Shown: piece by piece, positions 43,503-52,495 of the stretch
How the letters are laid out: every line of letters begins with the position of its first letter
How positions within the stretch are numbered: the first letter of the stretch is position 1
Source of the DNA: DASXAI01 sp963798445
Lineage (GTDB): Bacteria; Actinomycetota; Acidimicrobiia; Acidimicrobiales; Ilumatobacteraceae
Direction of reading: 5' to 3'
Assembly: GCA_963798445.1 (NCBI GenBank)
Contig: CAWCTH010000002.1
Coordinates: forward strand, 868,001-932,000
DNA: 64,000 bases
The notes under the pieces: model-generated
What the model saw: only the letters and a program-made list of their open reading frames with translations
The model's database searches: none
Told to the model about the DNA's origin: nothing
Position numbers and translations under genes: made by a program

Positions 43503-44662
43503 CGTTCTCGGGCGCCGTCGCCGTCGCCGGGGTGTACGAGCACCCCACCCGATGGGCGCCGGAGAAGACCGAGTTCCAGATCATGGCCGAGAGCGCCAAG
43601 GGCGCCCTGGACGACGCCGGCCTGACGATCGGCGACGTCGATGCCCTCTTCGCCGCCAGCATGACGATGAACGCCATGGGCATCGTCGACCTGGCCGAGT
43701 ACCTCGATCTCAAGCCGACGTACCTGGACGGCACCAACATCGGGGGCTCGTCGTTCGTCGCTCACGTGGCCCACGCCGCCGCCGCCATCCACGCGGGCAT
43801 GTGCGAGGTCGCCCTCGTGCTCTACGGCAGCACCGCGGCGTCGAACGCGATGGCGATCGGCACCGGGATGGGCGGGGAGCGCCACGACGCCGCCGCGTCG
43901 TTCACCACGCCCTACGGCATGACCACCGTCGGCAGCTACGCCCTCGTGGCCCAGCTCCACCGCCAGCGCTTCGGCACGACGGCCGAGCAGCTCGCCGAGA
44001 TCGCCGTCACGATGCGGCACCACGCGTCGCTGAACCCGGCGGCCAAGATGCGCCAGCCGATCACCGTCGACGACGTGCTCGCCAGCCGCATGATCTCCGA
44101 TCCGCTCCACCTGCTCGACTGCTGCATCATCAGCGACGGAGGTGGCGCCGTCGTCGTGACATCCACGGCCCGGGCGCGGGACCTGCCCAAGGCACCGGTG
44201 CTGCTGCACGGTTGTGGCGAAGCCGTCGCCCATCAGGAGATCGGGCGGCCCGACCTGTTCACCATCGCCGCCAGGCAATCCGGTGAGAGGGCCTTCTCGA
44301 TGGCCGGTGCCGTCCACGACGACATCGACCTCTGCATGATCTACGACTCGTTCACCATCACCGTGCTGGCGACGCTGGAGAACCTCGGGTTCTGCGCCGT
44401 CGGCGAGGGTGGGCCGTTCGTCACCGGCGGGCGGATCCGTCTCGGCGGGGCGCTGCCCGTGAACCCCGACGGCGGCGGGCTCTCGTCGAACCATCCTGGC
44501 ATGCGCGGCATCTTCCTCGTGATCGAGGCGGCCAAGCAGCTGCGCGGCGAGTGCGGACCGCGACAGGTCGAAGGAGCCCGGCTCGCGTGCGTGCACGGTA
44601 CGGGCGGGACGCTGGGCGTGGCGCACAGCGGCGCGACGTTGATCCTGGGAGTGGACCCGTGA
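43499..44662 (+). CDS. Thiolase-like protein (SCP-x/Ltp2-type, probable aldolase subunit)
   Basis: A 387-residue thiolase fold of the lipid-transfer/SCP-x group. The position of the nucleophilic Cys is Ser (NIGGSSFVAH), and the C-terminal Cys motif is VHGTGGTLG without Cys. Typical group blocks MIYDSFTITVLATLENLGF and GGLSSNHPGMRG remain. Relatives lacking these Cys residues, such as Ltp2, act as retro-aldolases together with a DUF35 partner, which is exactly the next gene. I infer C-C cleavage of a 3-hydroxyacyl-CoA, not thiolysis. It is coupled on both sides by four-base overlaps. Confidence 0.87.
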   Translation: MTFSGAVAVAGVYEHPTRWAPEKTEFQIMAESAKGALDDAGLTIGDVDALFAASMTMNAMGIVDLAEYLDLKPTYLDGTNIGGSSFVAHVAHAAAAIHAGMCEVALVLYGSTAASNAMAIGTGMGGERHDAAASFTTPYGMTTVGSYALVAQLHRQRFGTTAEQLAEIAVTMRHHASLNPAAKMRQPITVDDVLASRMISDPLHLLDCCIISDGGGAVVVTSTARARDLPKAPVLLHGCGEAVAHQEIGRPDLFTIAARQSGERAFSMAGAVHDDIDLCMIYDSFTITVLATLENLGFCAVGEGGPFVTGGRIRLGGALPVNPDGGGLSSNHPGMRGIFLVIEAAKQLRGECGPRQVEGARLACVHGTGGTLGVAHSGATLILGVDP

Positions 44663-45078
44663 GTGACATGACGCACCCGCTGCCGTACGCGTCGTGGGAG
44701 TCGCGTGGATGGTGGGAAGGTTGCGGTCGCGGTGAGCTCGTGCTGCAGCGCTGCCTGTCGTGCGGCATCGTGCAGCACAAGCCCAGGGGCGTGTGCGCGA
44801 AGTGCCTCACCGACACCCTGGAGCACTTCGTTGCATCCGGTCGGGGCACCGTCCACACCTTCACGGTGACGCACCAGAACATGGTGCCGCCGTTCCGAGA
44901 CCACCTGCCGTACGTGCTGGCCTATGTCGAACTGGACGAAGGACCGCGCGTCCTCACCAACATCGTGGGCTGCGACCCGGGCGAGGTCGCCATCGGCCAA
45001 GTGGTCGTGGCCGACTACGCCACCTCCGAACGAGACGACGGTGAGCCGTTCGCGGTGCCACGATTCCGGCCCGCATGA
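44659..45078 (+). CDS. Zn-ribbon / OB-fold (DUF35) protein
   Basis: A 139-residue protein: N-terminal helix, rubredoxin-like zinc ribbon with C32-x2-C35 and C46-x2-C49 (CLSCG, CAKC), then an OB-fold of about 75 residues with GRGTVHTFTVTHQNM and YVLAYVELDEGPRVL. DUF35 proteins bind acyl-CoA next to thiolase-like partners and, in steroid side-chain degradation, complete the aldolase. Direct coupling to the thiolase-like gene (GTGA overlap) supports such a complex. Confidence 0.92.
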   Translation: MSDMTHPLPYASWESRGWWEGCGRGELVLQRCLSCGIVQHKPRGVCAKCLTDTLEHFVASGRGTVHTFTVTHQNMVPPFRDHLPYVLAYVELDEGPRVLTNIVGCDPGEVAIGQVVVADYATSERDDGEPFAVPRFRPA

Positions 45079-45704
45079 TCCTCGACCTCCACACCCACTC
45101 GGTCCGCTCTGACGACGGCCGGGCCAAGGTGGACAACTACTGCCAATGGATCCGGCGCAAGGAGCTGCCGCTGGACGGCCTCGTACTGACCGAGCACCGG
45201 CAGTTCGATGCCGAAAGCGACTACCGGGCCCTCGAGGACAAGTACGGCTTGCTGATCCTGAAGGCCAGCGAGGTGGAGACCGACTACGGCCATGTGCTGG
45301 TGTTCGGGGTGAACGACGATCTGCTCCACGCGTTCGACTTCGCCCGCATCGACAACCCGTTGCCCGACGTGCTGGACGCGGCCAAGCGCTGCGGTGGCTT
45401 CGCCGCGCCGTGCCACCCGGGTCGCCGCAATGTCGGCTTGTTCGCGCACTACGACCAGCGCGGACCGGTCGAAGGCGTCGAGGTCGTCGAGGTCTTCAAC
45501 GGCGGCAGCATCCCGGGTGAGGACGCTCGTTCGGTGCAGGAGGCCGAGCGCTACGGTTACCGCGGGATCGGTGGCAGCGACTCCCACATCGTGAGTCGCA
45601 TCGGTTCCTGCGCCACGGAGTTCGAAGACGACATCGCGAGCATCGACGATCTGGTGACGGCCCTGCGGGCCGGGAGATGTGAGGCACGCACATGGCGGAC
45701 GTAG
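45075..45704 (+). CDS. PHP-domain metal-dependent hydrolase
   Basis: A 209-residue PHP protein. Metal ligands are visible: DLHTHS (H6, H8), TEHRQ (E40, H41), E66, H114 in APCHPGR and D169/H171 in GGSDSHIVSRIG. This is a full trinuclear-type site. PHP proteins hydrolyse phosphoesters (histidinol phosphate, nucleotides), but a CoA-pathway operon is an unusual place. A phosphatase acting on CoA-derived phosphates, or an amidohydrolase-like role, is possible; both are guesses. ATG 45075 overlaps the DUF35 stop by four bases. Confidence 0.88.
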   Translation: MILDLHTHSVRSDDGRAKVDNYCQWIRRKELPLDGLVLTEHRQFDAESDYRALEDKYGLLILKASEVETDYGHVLVFGVNDDLLHAFDFARIDNPLPDVLDAAKRCGGFAAPCHPGRRNVGLFAHYDQRGPVEGVEVVEVFNGGSIPGEDARSVQEAERYGYRGIGGSDSHIVSRIGSCATEFEDDIASIDDLVTALRAGRCEARTWRT

Positions 45705-46129
45705 ACATGAACGCCGTTCGTGAAGAGTGGGTCGGCCGGGTCTTCCAAGAGCTCGACATCGAGGTCGACCGCGACCGGATGCTGGAGTGGGCGACCACCT
45801 GCGGCGAGACCGACCCCCGGTTCACCGACCCGGACCACCCGGACTTCCAGGCCTCGACCGCGTTCCCGACCCACGTGAACGCCACCCGCATGCTGCCCGA
45901 GGACTTCCCCCAGTTCGGTTCGGGCCGGGGCATCGACGGCGGCAAGTCGATCGAGTGGCACCGCCCCATGCGCGCCGGCGACAAGCTCCACGCCACCGTG
46001 CAGATCGCCGACATCTACGACAAGACGGGCCGGTCGGGCACCATGGTGTTCATCGTCAACCGCATGACCTTCTCCGACTCGAAGGGCCGCCTCGTCGCTA
46101 CTGTCGACTGGCGCATGATCCGGAACTGA
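45692..46129 (+). CDS. MaoC-like hotdog protein, first
   Basis: A 145-residue hotdog-fold protein of the MaoC/N-terminal dehydratase type. Core blocks: RMLEWATTCGETDPRFTD, ASTAFPTHVNATRML and GKSIEWHRPMRAGDKLHA. The hydratase dyad Asp-x4-His is not seen: the loop reads ETDPRFTD, with Phe where His is expected. In ChsH1-H2-type heteromers one subunit is non-catalytic, so it may pair with the next gene. ATG 45692 lies within the PHP gene, a 13-base overlap; ATG 45707 is an alternative start. Confidence 0.85.
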   Translation: MADVDMNAVREEWVGRVFQELDIEVDRDRMLEWATTCGETDPRFTDPDHPDFQASTAFPTHVNATRMLPEDFPQFGSGRGIDGGKSIEWHRPMRAGDKLHATVQIADIYDKTGRSGTMVFIVNRMTFSDSKGRLVATVDWRMIRN

Positions 46130-46542
46130 TGACCGTGCGCATCGAGGACGTGGAACTGGGTGACGAGCTGCCCGAGGAACGCCCGGACGTCTCGCTCGAG
46201 ACGGTGCAGCGCTTCGTGAAGGCGGCGCAGATGGACTTCCCGCGCTTCACCGATCACGAAGCGGCGCGCGCCGAGGGTCTTCCTGGTGCCGTGATACCCG
46301 GGATCATGAGCCAGGGTCAGCTGGCGGCGATGATCCACCGATGGGCGCCCGGCTGCTCCATCCTCAAGCTGGACACGATCTTCCGCACGCCGATGATCGT
46401 CGGCACCACGGTGGTGTGCCGCGGCGCCGTGACCGGCATCAACGACGACGACACGATCGAGATCGATCTCACGATCCTCAGCGAGGAGTCGGGCGCCACC
46501 GGCGTGCTCGGCACGGCCCACGTGCGGCTGGCCAGCGGCTAG
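46129..46542 (+). CDS. MaoC-like hotdog protein, second
   Basis: A 137-residue hotdog protein starting at ATG 46129 directly on the stop of the previous gene (TGATG). The central helix and following loop read FVKAAQMDFPRFTDHEAA, then PGAVIPGIMSQGQLAAM. As in its neighbour, the Asp-x4-His catalytic pair is replaced (D-F-P-R-F). The two together make the double-hotdog unit of an enoyl-CoA hydratase. Either catalysis uses other residues or the pair binds acyl-CoA without hydrating it. It is the last gene of the operon; the stop touches the convergent CoA-transferase end. Confidence 0.85.
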   Translation: MTVRIEDVELGDELPEERPDVSLETVQRFVKAAQMDFPRFTDHEAARAEGLPGAVIPGIMSQGQLAAMIHRWAPGCSILKLDTIFRTPMIVGTTVVCRGAVTGINDDDTIEIDLTILSEESGATGVLGTAHVRLASG

Positions 46543-48978
46543 TCAGCTCCAGGCAACGGGCTCCGACGCCACCACCGCGGCGGCGCGCAGCGCGATGCGC
46601 TCCTGCTCGTCGCAACCGAGCGAGGCGAGGATCTGGTCGGTGTGCTCCCCGGCCAGCACGCCGGGCCGGTAGACCTCGGGACCGCCGTTCACGAGGACCA
46701 CCGGCCCCCAACGGCGATGCGCGCCGAAGCGCGGGTGGACGCACTCCGGTACGAAACCGTTGGTCACCATCTGCGGATCGTGGGCGAAGAACGGGCCCGG
46801 TGTCGATGCGTCGGCCTGCACGCCGGCCACACCGGCGTCGACCAAGCAACGCTCCCATTCACTCGCCGGCCGGCCGGCGAGCTCGGCGGCCAGCTCGGCC
46901 GCCAGCGCGGCATCGTTGCGGGCTCGCGCCGCCGCCGTGGAGAAGCGCGGGTCTGCCGCCATGTCGGGGCGCTCGATCGCCTTGAAGCACCGTCGCCACT
47001 CGTCGTCGCTCGTGACCGCGAGGAAGATCCAGCCGTCGGCGCTGCGGTAGAGGCGATAGCCCGCGGCGAACCCCGTGATGTCGTCGTCGCACACCGGCCG
47101 GGCGGGCTTGCCGTTGTAGGCCAGCGCGTCGTCGGCGTTGGCGTACATGTTGGCGGCCAGCATGTTGACGTACACCGCCTGGCCGATGCCGAAGCGTTCA
47201 CGCGCCAGGAGCGCCATCAGCACGGCGGAAGCGGCGACGGCCGAGCTGTTCGGATCGGGGTTCGACTCGTTGGCCCGCATCAGTTGCCGGGAGATCTCGC
47301 GCACGTCGGCCAGATCGTCGCACGGCGCCGTCACCGCCCGGCCCGACTGGAAACCGGCACCACCGGTCGCCGCCCCGGCGCACGGATGCGTCGCCGGCCG
47401 GCGGGCGCTGGGGCTGTGGCGCCCGTACCCGGTCAGCGACACCCACACCAGTGTGGGGTTCTCGGCGCGCAGCTCTGCTTCACCGAGCCCGAGTCGCTCG
47501 GCCACGCCAGGTCTCGTGTTGAGCACCACGACATCGGCGCTCACGGCGAGCTGGCGAGCGATGCGACGGCCGTCGGGGTGCTTGAGGTCGAGACAGATCG
47601 AGGTCTTCCCGGCGGTGGTCTTCGCCGCCACCGTGCCGCCCGCGATCAGGTGCCGGTACGGGTCGCCGTCCAGCCCTTCCACCTTGATCACGTCGGCCCC
47701 CAGATCGGCCAGCATCGTGGTCGACAGCGGCGCCGCGATGATCGTGGCGAACTCGATCACGGTGATGCCCTCCAGCGGCCGGCCCGGAGGCGGGCCCCCC
47801 GTGGGTACCACGTCGCTGGCTGCGCGCAGCGGGCGCACCTCCGCCAGGACCTCGGCGGTGTGCTCACCCACCTGCGGCGCCGGCCGCCCGATGACCGCCG
47901 GTGTGGCCGTGAGCTCACCGATGGCACCGATGGTGCGCACCGGACCGAGCGCAGGGTCGTCGATGGTGACGATGTCGCCGCCGGCCACGAGGTCGGGGTG
48001 GTACAGCGCCTCCGCGGTGGTCAGGTACGGCTCGGCGGCCACGTTCCCGTTGGCGCGGAAGATGTCCATCCACTCGTCCGCGGTGCGATCCAGCATGCGC
48101 AGCAGGATCATGTCGCGCGCCGTCTCGACCGTCGCTTCGGCCCACGTGCCCGGCGGCTCGGTGAACTGCGGGTCGGCGAACATCTCGCCCAGCAGGCCGG
48201 TGGCCTCCAGGAAGGCGAACAGCAGGTGCTCCAGCAGGTTGCCGCACTGGATCCACCGCCCGTCCTTGGTGCGCACGGGGTGGTAGTTGAGGGTCGGGAG
48301 GTCGCCGCCCATCGCGGTGATGTTCGGCGCCACCAGCCCGCTGCGCTCCGCCATCTCCACCAGGAGCAGCTCGACCAGATCGAATGGCATGACGCCCTGC
48401 AGCAGGCTCGTCTCCACCCGCTGGGCCCCGCCACCGCGGGCACGGGCCAGCAGTGCCGCCAGGATGCCCTGCACGGCCCCCTGCGCGGCGACGTGGCTGG
48501 CGACCGGCACGGCGGTGAACACCGGGCCACCGCGGCGAAGCTGCCGCTCGAAGGCCATCATGCGGCCGCTGCGCGCCGCCACCGCGCCGTCGTAGCCGGG
48601 CAGCTCGGCCAGGGGTCCCGCGGGACCCCACCCCGTGATGGAACAGTGGACCAGGTCCGGTCGAAGCTTCGTCGCGGCGTCGGCGTCGACACCCCAGCGG
48701 CGAGGGCGCGACGGTGGTCCGCCCACGACCAGCACGTCGGCGGTCGCCACCAGCGAGTGGAGGTCGGCCAGGCCCGACGCCGTGCGCAGGTCGGCCACGA
48801 CGCTGCGCTTGCCGCGCAACCACAACGGTGCGGCGGCCAGGGAACGGAACCGGTCGCCGCCCGGGGGCTCGACCTTCACGACGTCGGCGCCGAAGTCGGC
48901 GAGGATCATCGTGGCGATGCCCCCGACCGGGCCCGTGGTGACGTCGACGACGCGAACGCCTTCCAACACCTGCGGCAT
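46543..48978 (-). CDS. Fused two-domain family III CoA-transferase (CaiB/BaiF)
   Basis: An uninterrupted 811-residue chain of two CaiB/BaiF domains: about 1-390 (start VVDVTTGPVGGIATMILADF, GADVVKVEPPGGDRF) and about 405-811 (EFATIIAAPLSTTMLADLGA). Where formyl-CoA transferase has its catalytic Asp, domain 1 shows Gln (ETSLLQG) and domain 2 shows Ala (VNMLAA), so neither half has it. It either uses another acceptor or is not a classical transferase. It converges with the six-gene operon with no gap and may activate the substrate of that pathway. Confidence 0.9.
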   Translation of the reverse strand: MPQVLEGVRVVDVTTGPVGGIATMILADFGADVVKVEPPGGDRFRSLAAAPLWLRGKRSVVADLRTASGLADLHSLVATADVLVVGGPPSRPRRWGVDADAATKLRPDLVHCSITGWGPAGPLAELPGYDGAVAARSGRMMAFERQLRRGGPVFTAVPVASHVAAQGAVQGILAALLARARGGGAQRVETSLLQGVMPFDLVELLLVEMAERSGLVAPNITAMGGDLPTLNYHPVRTKDGRWIQCGNLLEHLLFAFLEATGLLGEMFADPQFTEPPGTWAEATVETARDMILLRMLDRTADEWMDIFRANGNVAAEPYLTTAEALYHPDLVAGGDIVTIDDPALGPVRTIGAIGELTATPAVIGRPAPQVGEHTAEVLAEVRPLRAASDVVPTGGPPPGRPLEGITVIEFATIIAAPLSTTMLADLGADVIKVEGLDGDPYRHLIAGGTVAAKTTAGKTSICLDLKHPDGRRIARQLAVSADVVVLNTRPGVAERLGLGEAELRAENPTLVWVSLTGYGRHSPSARRPATHPCAGAATGGAGFQSGRAVTAPCDDLADVREISRQLMRANESNPDPNSSAVAASAVLMALLARERFGIGQAVYVNMLAANMYANADDALAYNGKPARPVCDDDITGFAAGYRLYRSADGWIFLAVTSDDEWRRCFKAIERPDMAADPRFSTAAARARNDAALAAELAAELAGRPASEWERCLVDAGVAGVQADASTPGPFFAHDPQMVTNGFVPECVHPRFGAHRRWGPVVLVNGGPEVYRPGVLAGEHTDQILASLGCDEQERIALRAAAVVASEPVAWS

Positions 48979-49023
48979 GCGCGGGATCCTAGAGATCGTG
49001 GGCCCGCGACGTACAGGTGGACA

Positions 49024-49029
49024 TAGGGT
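49024..49029 (+). promoter_or_regulatory. Candidate -10 element (TAGGGT) for the quinone-reductase-like gene
   Basis: TAGGGT fits TANNNT and ends eight bases before ATG 49038, again placing the transcript start at the start codon. No ribosome site is visible. Confidence 0.3.
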
Positions 49030-49037
49030 CGTCCGTG

Positions 49038-50009
49038 ATGAAAGCCGTCATGTGTCACGAGATCGGGAACATCGACAAGCTGGTCGTGGAGGAGGTGCCG
49101 AACCCGGATCCGGGCCCCGGCCAGGTGCGCGTGGCCATCAAGGCGGCCGGCGCCAGCTTCGTCGACGGGCTGATGGTGGCCGGTCGCTACCAGTTCCCCA
49201 TGCGGGCGCCGTACACGCCCGGGGGCGAGTCGGCCGGCGTCATCGATGCCGTGGGGCCGGACGTGGACGGCTTCGCCGTGGGTGACCGGGTCTTCGCCTC
49301 CACCGGCAGCGGGGGGTTCGCCGGCGCCGTCCTGGCCGCACCCCGGCAACTCGTGCGACTCCCGCCCGAGCTCGACTTCGGCCGCGGCGCGTCGTTCATG
49401 CAGGTCTACGGCACCGCGTGGTTCGCGTTGAAGCACCGCACGGTGGTGCGACCGGGCGAGGTCGTCTTGGTGACCGGCGCGGGCGGCGGGGTCGGTCTGG
49501 CCGCCATCGACGTGGCCCGCTCGCTCGGTGCCCGGGTCATCGCCGTCGCCTCCAGCGAGGAGAAGCGGGCGCTGGCCATCTCCGTGGGGGCCGAGGCCGC
49601 CATCGACTCGTTGACCGAGGACGTGAAGACCCGGGCGCGAGAGCTCACCGGCGGCGAAGGCGTCGATGTCGTCTACGACGTGGTCGGCGGCGATGTCTCG
49701 GAGGCGTCGCTGCGGGCGCTCAAGTTCGACGGCCGGTTCTGCGTGATCGGGTTCACCGGCGGCATCGCCCGCGTGCCGCTGAACCTGGTGCTGCTGAACA
49801 ACCGCACCGTCGTAGGTGTCGAGTGGGGCGGCTGGGTGGCGCGCCACGGCGCCGAGAACCGGGCCATGACCGCCGAGGTCGTGGCCGCCATCGCCGACGG
49901 TCGCCTGCATCCGGTCGAGCCGACCGAGCGCTCGCTCGACGACGCCGCCGCGGTGCTGCACGATCTGCTCGAGCGCCGAGCCGTGGGCAAGATCGTCCTC
50001 GTTCCCTGA
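49038..50009 (+). CDS. Zinc-binding-dehydrogenase-family oxidoreductase, quinone-reductase-like
   Basis: A 323-residue medium-chain reductase. The GroES-like N-terminus (KAAGASFVDGLMVAGRYQ, PYTPGGESAGVIDAVGPDV) is followed by a Rossmann domain with VLVTGAGGGVGLAAIDVA. The structural and catalytic zinc Cys residues of alcohol dehydrogenases are absent, placing it with NADPH:quinone or enoyl reductases. It may reduce an enoyl- or quinone-type substrate. A GTG at 49017 could extend it by seven residues. It is divergent from the CoA-transferase. Confidence 0.92.
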   Translation: MKAVMCHEIGNIDKLVVEEVPNPDPGPGQVRVAIKAAGASFVDGLMVAGRYQFPMRAPYTPGGESAGVIDAVGPDVDGFAVGDRVFASTGSGGFAGAVLAAPRQLVRLPPELDFGRGASFMQVYGTAWFALKHRTVVRPGEVVLVTGAGGGVGLAAIDVARSLGARVIAVASSEEKRALAISVGAEAAIDSLTEDVKTRARELTGGEGVDVVYDVVGGDVSEASLRALKFDGRFCVIGFTGGIARVPLNLVLLNNRTVVGVEWGGWVARHGAENRAMTAEVVAAIADGRLHPVEPTERSLDDAAAVLHDLLERRAVGKIVLVP

Positions 50010-50103
50010 TCGCCGCCACACCACGCTGCGCCTCGCGGCTCGGCCACCACCAGGTCAGCGTGGTCCCCCGGCACGGCGCCGATGAGACGGCGATACTGAC
50101 CTG

Positions 50104-51255
50104 ATGCGGGTCCGAACGATCGCCGTCTTCGCGCTCTTGATGCTCGGGTGGTTGTTCGTCCCCGGTCGAGGGGCGGCGCCGACCGTCGACGCCGCCGGTG
50201 ATCCCGGCGACGCCGTCACCGTCGATGCTGTCATCACGCAGATCAACGGCCCGGTCACGGCGCAAGCCGGTGCCCGCCGGGTGTCGGCCCCCACCGGGAA
50301 CCCGGGCGGTGTGCCGCTCCCAGCCGAGGCGGCACCGGTCGATACCTCGCATCCCGATGTCGCGGTCGGCACCGGCACCCCGGCGAGCTGCACGTCGCAG
50401 GCCGTGGTCGATGCCGTGGCCCACGGCGGCATCATCACCTTCAACTGCGGGCCCGATCCGGTCGCCATCGTGATGACCGCCACGGCGAAGGTGGTCAACA
50501 CCTCCCCCGTGGTCGTGCTGGACGGCGGCGGCAAGGTGACGCTCAGCGGGGCCGACCAGCGGCGCATCCTGTACATGAACACCTGCGACCAGGCCCAGAT
50601 CTGGACGACGTCGCACTGCCAGAACCAGGAGCAGCCCCAGCTCACGATCCAGCGGATGACGTTCACCAAAGGCAACAGCACCGGCGATCTGGTCGAGGGC
50701 GGGGGCGGCGGCGCCGTGTTCGTCCGGGGTGGCCGCGTGAAGGTCATCGAGAGCACCTTCACCGCCAACCGGTGCGACTCGACCGGCCCCGACCTGGGTG
50801 GTGCGGCGTTGCGCGTCCTCAGCCAGTTCGACGGGCTGCCGGTCATCGTGGCGACGAGCACCTTCAGCGGCAACACGTGCTCGAACGGCGCCGGGATCTC
50901 CAGCATCGGCGTGTCGTGGCAGATCTACAACAGCGTCTTCACCGGCAACGACGCCATCGGCAATGGCGCCAACCCGGCCGGCCCGGGCACCCCCGGCGGC
51001 GGTAGCGGTGGAGCCATCTATCTCGACGGCAATCGGTTCACCCTCGACCTCAACGGCAGCATCGTGCACGACAACACCGCCAACGAGGGCGGCGGCGCCA
51101 TCTTCTTCGTGTCGAACGACCGGACCGGTGAGCTCCGGATATCGAAGTCGACGCTGCAGCGCAACGAGAGTCGCAGCTTCGAGACGGCCGGCTTCCCGGG
51201 GATCTTCTTCCTCGGTCTGGGCGCACCCCAGGTGACGGACTCGACGATCTCGTAA
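50104..51255 (+). CDS. Secreted right-handed parallel beta-helix protein
   Basis: A 383-residue exported protein with a Sec signal at 1-28 (cleavage near GRGAA). From about residue 100 short strands repeat with Asn/Gly/Thr turns: TFTANRCDSTG, TFSGNTCSNGAG, VFTGNDAIGNG, IVHDNTANEGGGAIFF. This is the beta-helix pattern of pectate-lyase-like and polymorphic surface proteins. The final rungs end abruptly at TDSTIS, so the helix may be uncapped or truncated. Function is unknown; adhesion or polysaccharide binding is likely. Confidence 0.78.
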   Translation: MRVRTIAVFALLMLGWLFVPGRGAAPTVDAAGDPGDAVTVDAVITQINGPVTAQAGARRVSAPTGNPGGVPLPAEAAPVDTSHPDVAVGTGTPASCTSQAVVDAVAHGGIITFNCGPDPVAIVMTATAKVVNTSPVVVLDGGGKVTLSGADQRRILYMNTCDQAQIWTTSHCQNQEQPQLTIQRMTFTKGNSTGDLVEGGGGGAVFVRGGRVKVIESTFTANRCDSTGPDLGGAALRVLSQFDGLPVIVATSTFSGNTCSNGAGISSIGVSWQIYNSVFTGNDAIGNGANPAGPGTPGGGSGGAIYLDGNRFTLDLNGSIVHDNTANEGGGAIFFVSNDRTGELRISKSTLQRNESRSFETAGFPGIFFLGLGAPQVTDSTIS

Positions 51256-51268
51256 AGGGTCGAGTCGC

Positions 51269-52495
51269 CTAGCGGCGGGGGATCATGCGCACCGGCAGCG
51301 TCTTCAACCCGAGCAGCCGGTTGTTGGGCATCCACGCCGTCGGGCCGGCCTGCTCGAAACCGGCGTAGCGCTCGGCGAGCAGCTCCAGGGCCACCTGGAT
51401 CTCCAGGCGGGCCAGGCTGGCGCCGAGGCAGAAGTGGGCACCCCACCCGAACCCGAGGTGGGGGTTGGGATTGCGACCGATGTCGAAGCGCGAACGGCGT
51501 CGGCGAACACCCGCTCGTCGCGGTTGGCCGACATCTCCCAGAACGTCACCTTGTCGCCTGCCGCGATCGACATGCCCGGCGAGGTCGACGTCGCGGCTGG
51601 CCGTGCGGCGCTTGTAGATCGACGGCGTCGTCCAGCGCACGATCTCCTCGATGGCGCTCGGCAGCAGCGACGGGTCGGCGGCGCAGCCGGTCGAACTGCG
51701 TCGGGGTGGTCGATGAACGCCTTCACCGCGCCGGCGATGGCGCTGCGCGTCGTCTCGGCGCCGGCCGGGAAGAGCAGGGCGAAGAAAGCGATCAGCTCGG
51801 CGTCGGTGAGCCCGGAGCCGTCCTCGTCGGAACGGGCGTGCACGATCGTGGACATGATGCCGGGGTCGGGGTGGGCGCGCTTGTGGGCGATGAGGTCGAT
51901 GGCGTACGTGCGGATCTTGCGCATGGCGTCGGCGGACAGGATCGACGGCGAATCGGCCTCGATCCCGGCGTCGAGCCAGTCGAGCAGCGCCGGCTGATCC
52001 GTAGCGGGCACACCCAGCACGATGCAGATGGCCTGCGACGGCAGCTCGCGGGCGAAGCTGTGGACGAAGTCGAACGGCTCGGTGCCGGCGCCGTCGAGCA
52101 GCCCGTCGGCGCGCCGGTCGCAGCTCGTCGCGCAGCTCGGCTACGGCGCGCGGGGTGAAGCCCCGGTTGACCAGCGTGCGCAGCCGCTGGTGCTGCGGGT
52201 CGTCGGTCTGGTTGAGCATGGTGCCGGCGGTGCGCTCGTCCTTGATGGCGGTGCCACCCCGCTCGCGGATGCCGCCCCGGTCGGAGGAGAACGTCACCGG
52301 GTCGCGCTGCACCGCGTTCACGTCGGCGTGGCGGCTGACGACCCAGAACCCTCGCCGTCGGGCGTGCGCGGCGTCGGCTCGTGCCAGTACACGGGTTGGT
52401 GGTCCCGCAGCCAGCGTGAAGAACTCGTGGGGGAAGCCGGCGCGGAAGCGTCTCGTCGTCGGACAGATCGACCGGCGTGACCACGGCGGCGGTCA
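51269..52495 (-). pseudogene. Cytochrome P450, multiply frameshifted
   Basis: Pieces in different frames together give a complete P450 of about 409 residues. In order: VTAAVVTPVDLSDDE (GTG 52495), DHQPVYWHEPTPRTPDGEG, LNQTDDPQHQRLRTLVNRGF, the I-helix LLFPAGAETTRSAI, and the heme-Cys block FGWGAHFCLGASLAR. At least five single-base breaks are needed (near 52430, 52340, 52140, 51690, 51590 and 51500). The final part to the stop at 51269 is normal. It would be a soluble bacterial monooxygenase. The start overlaps the preceding gene end (GTGA), so the two were coupled. Confidence 0.85.
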
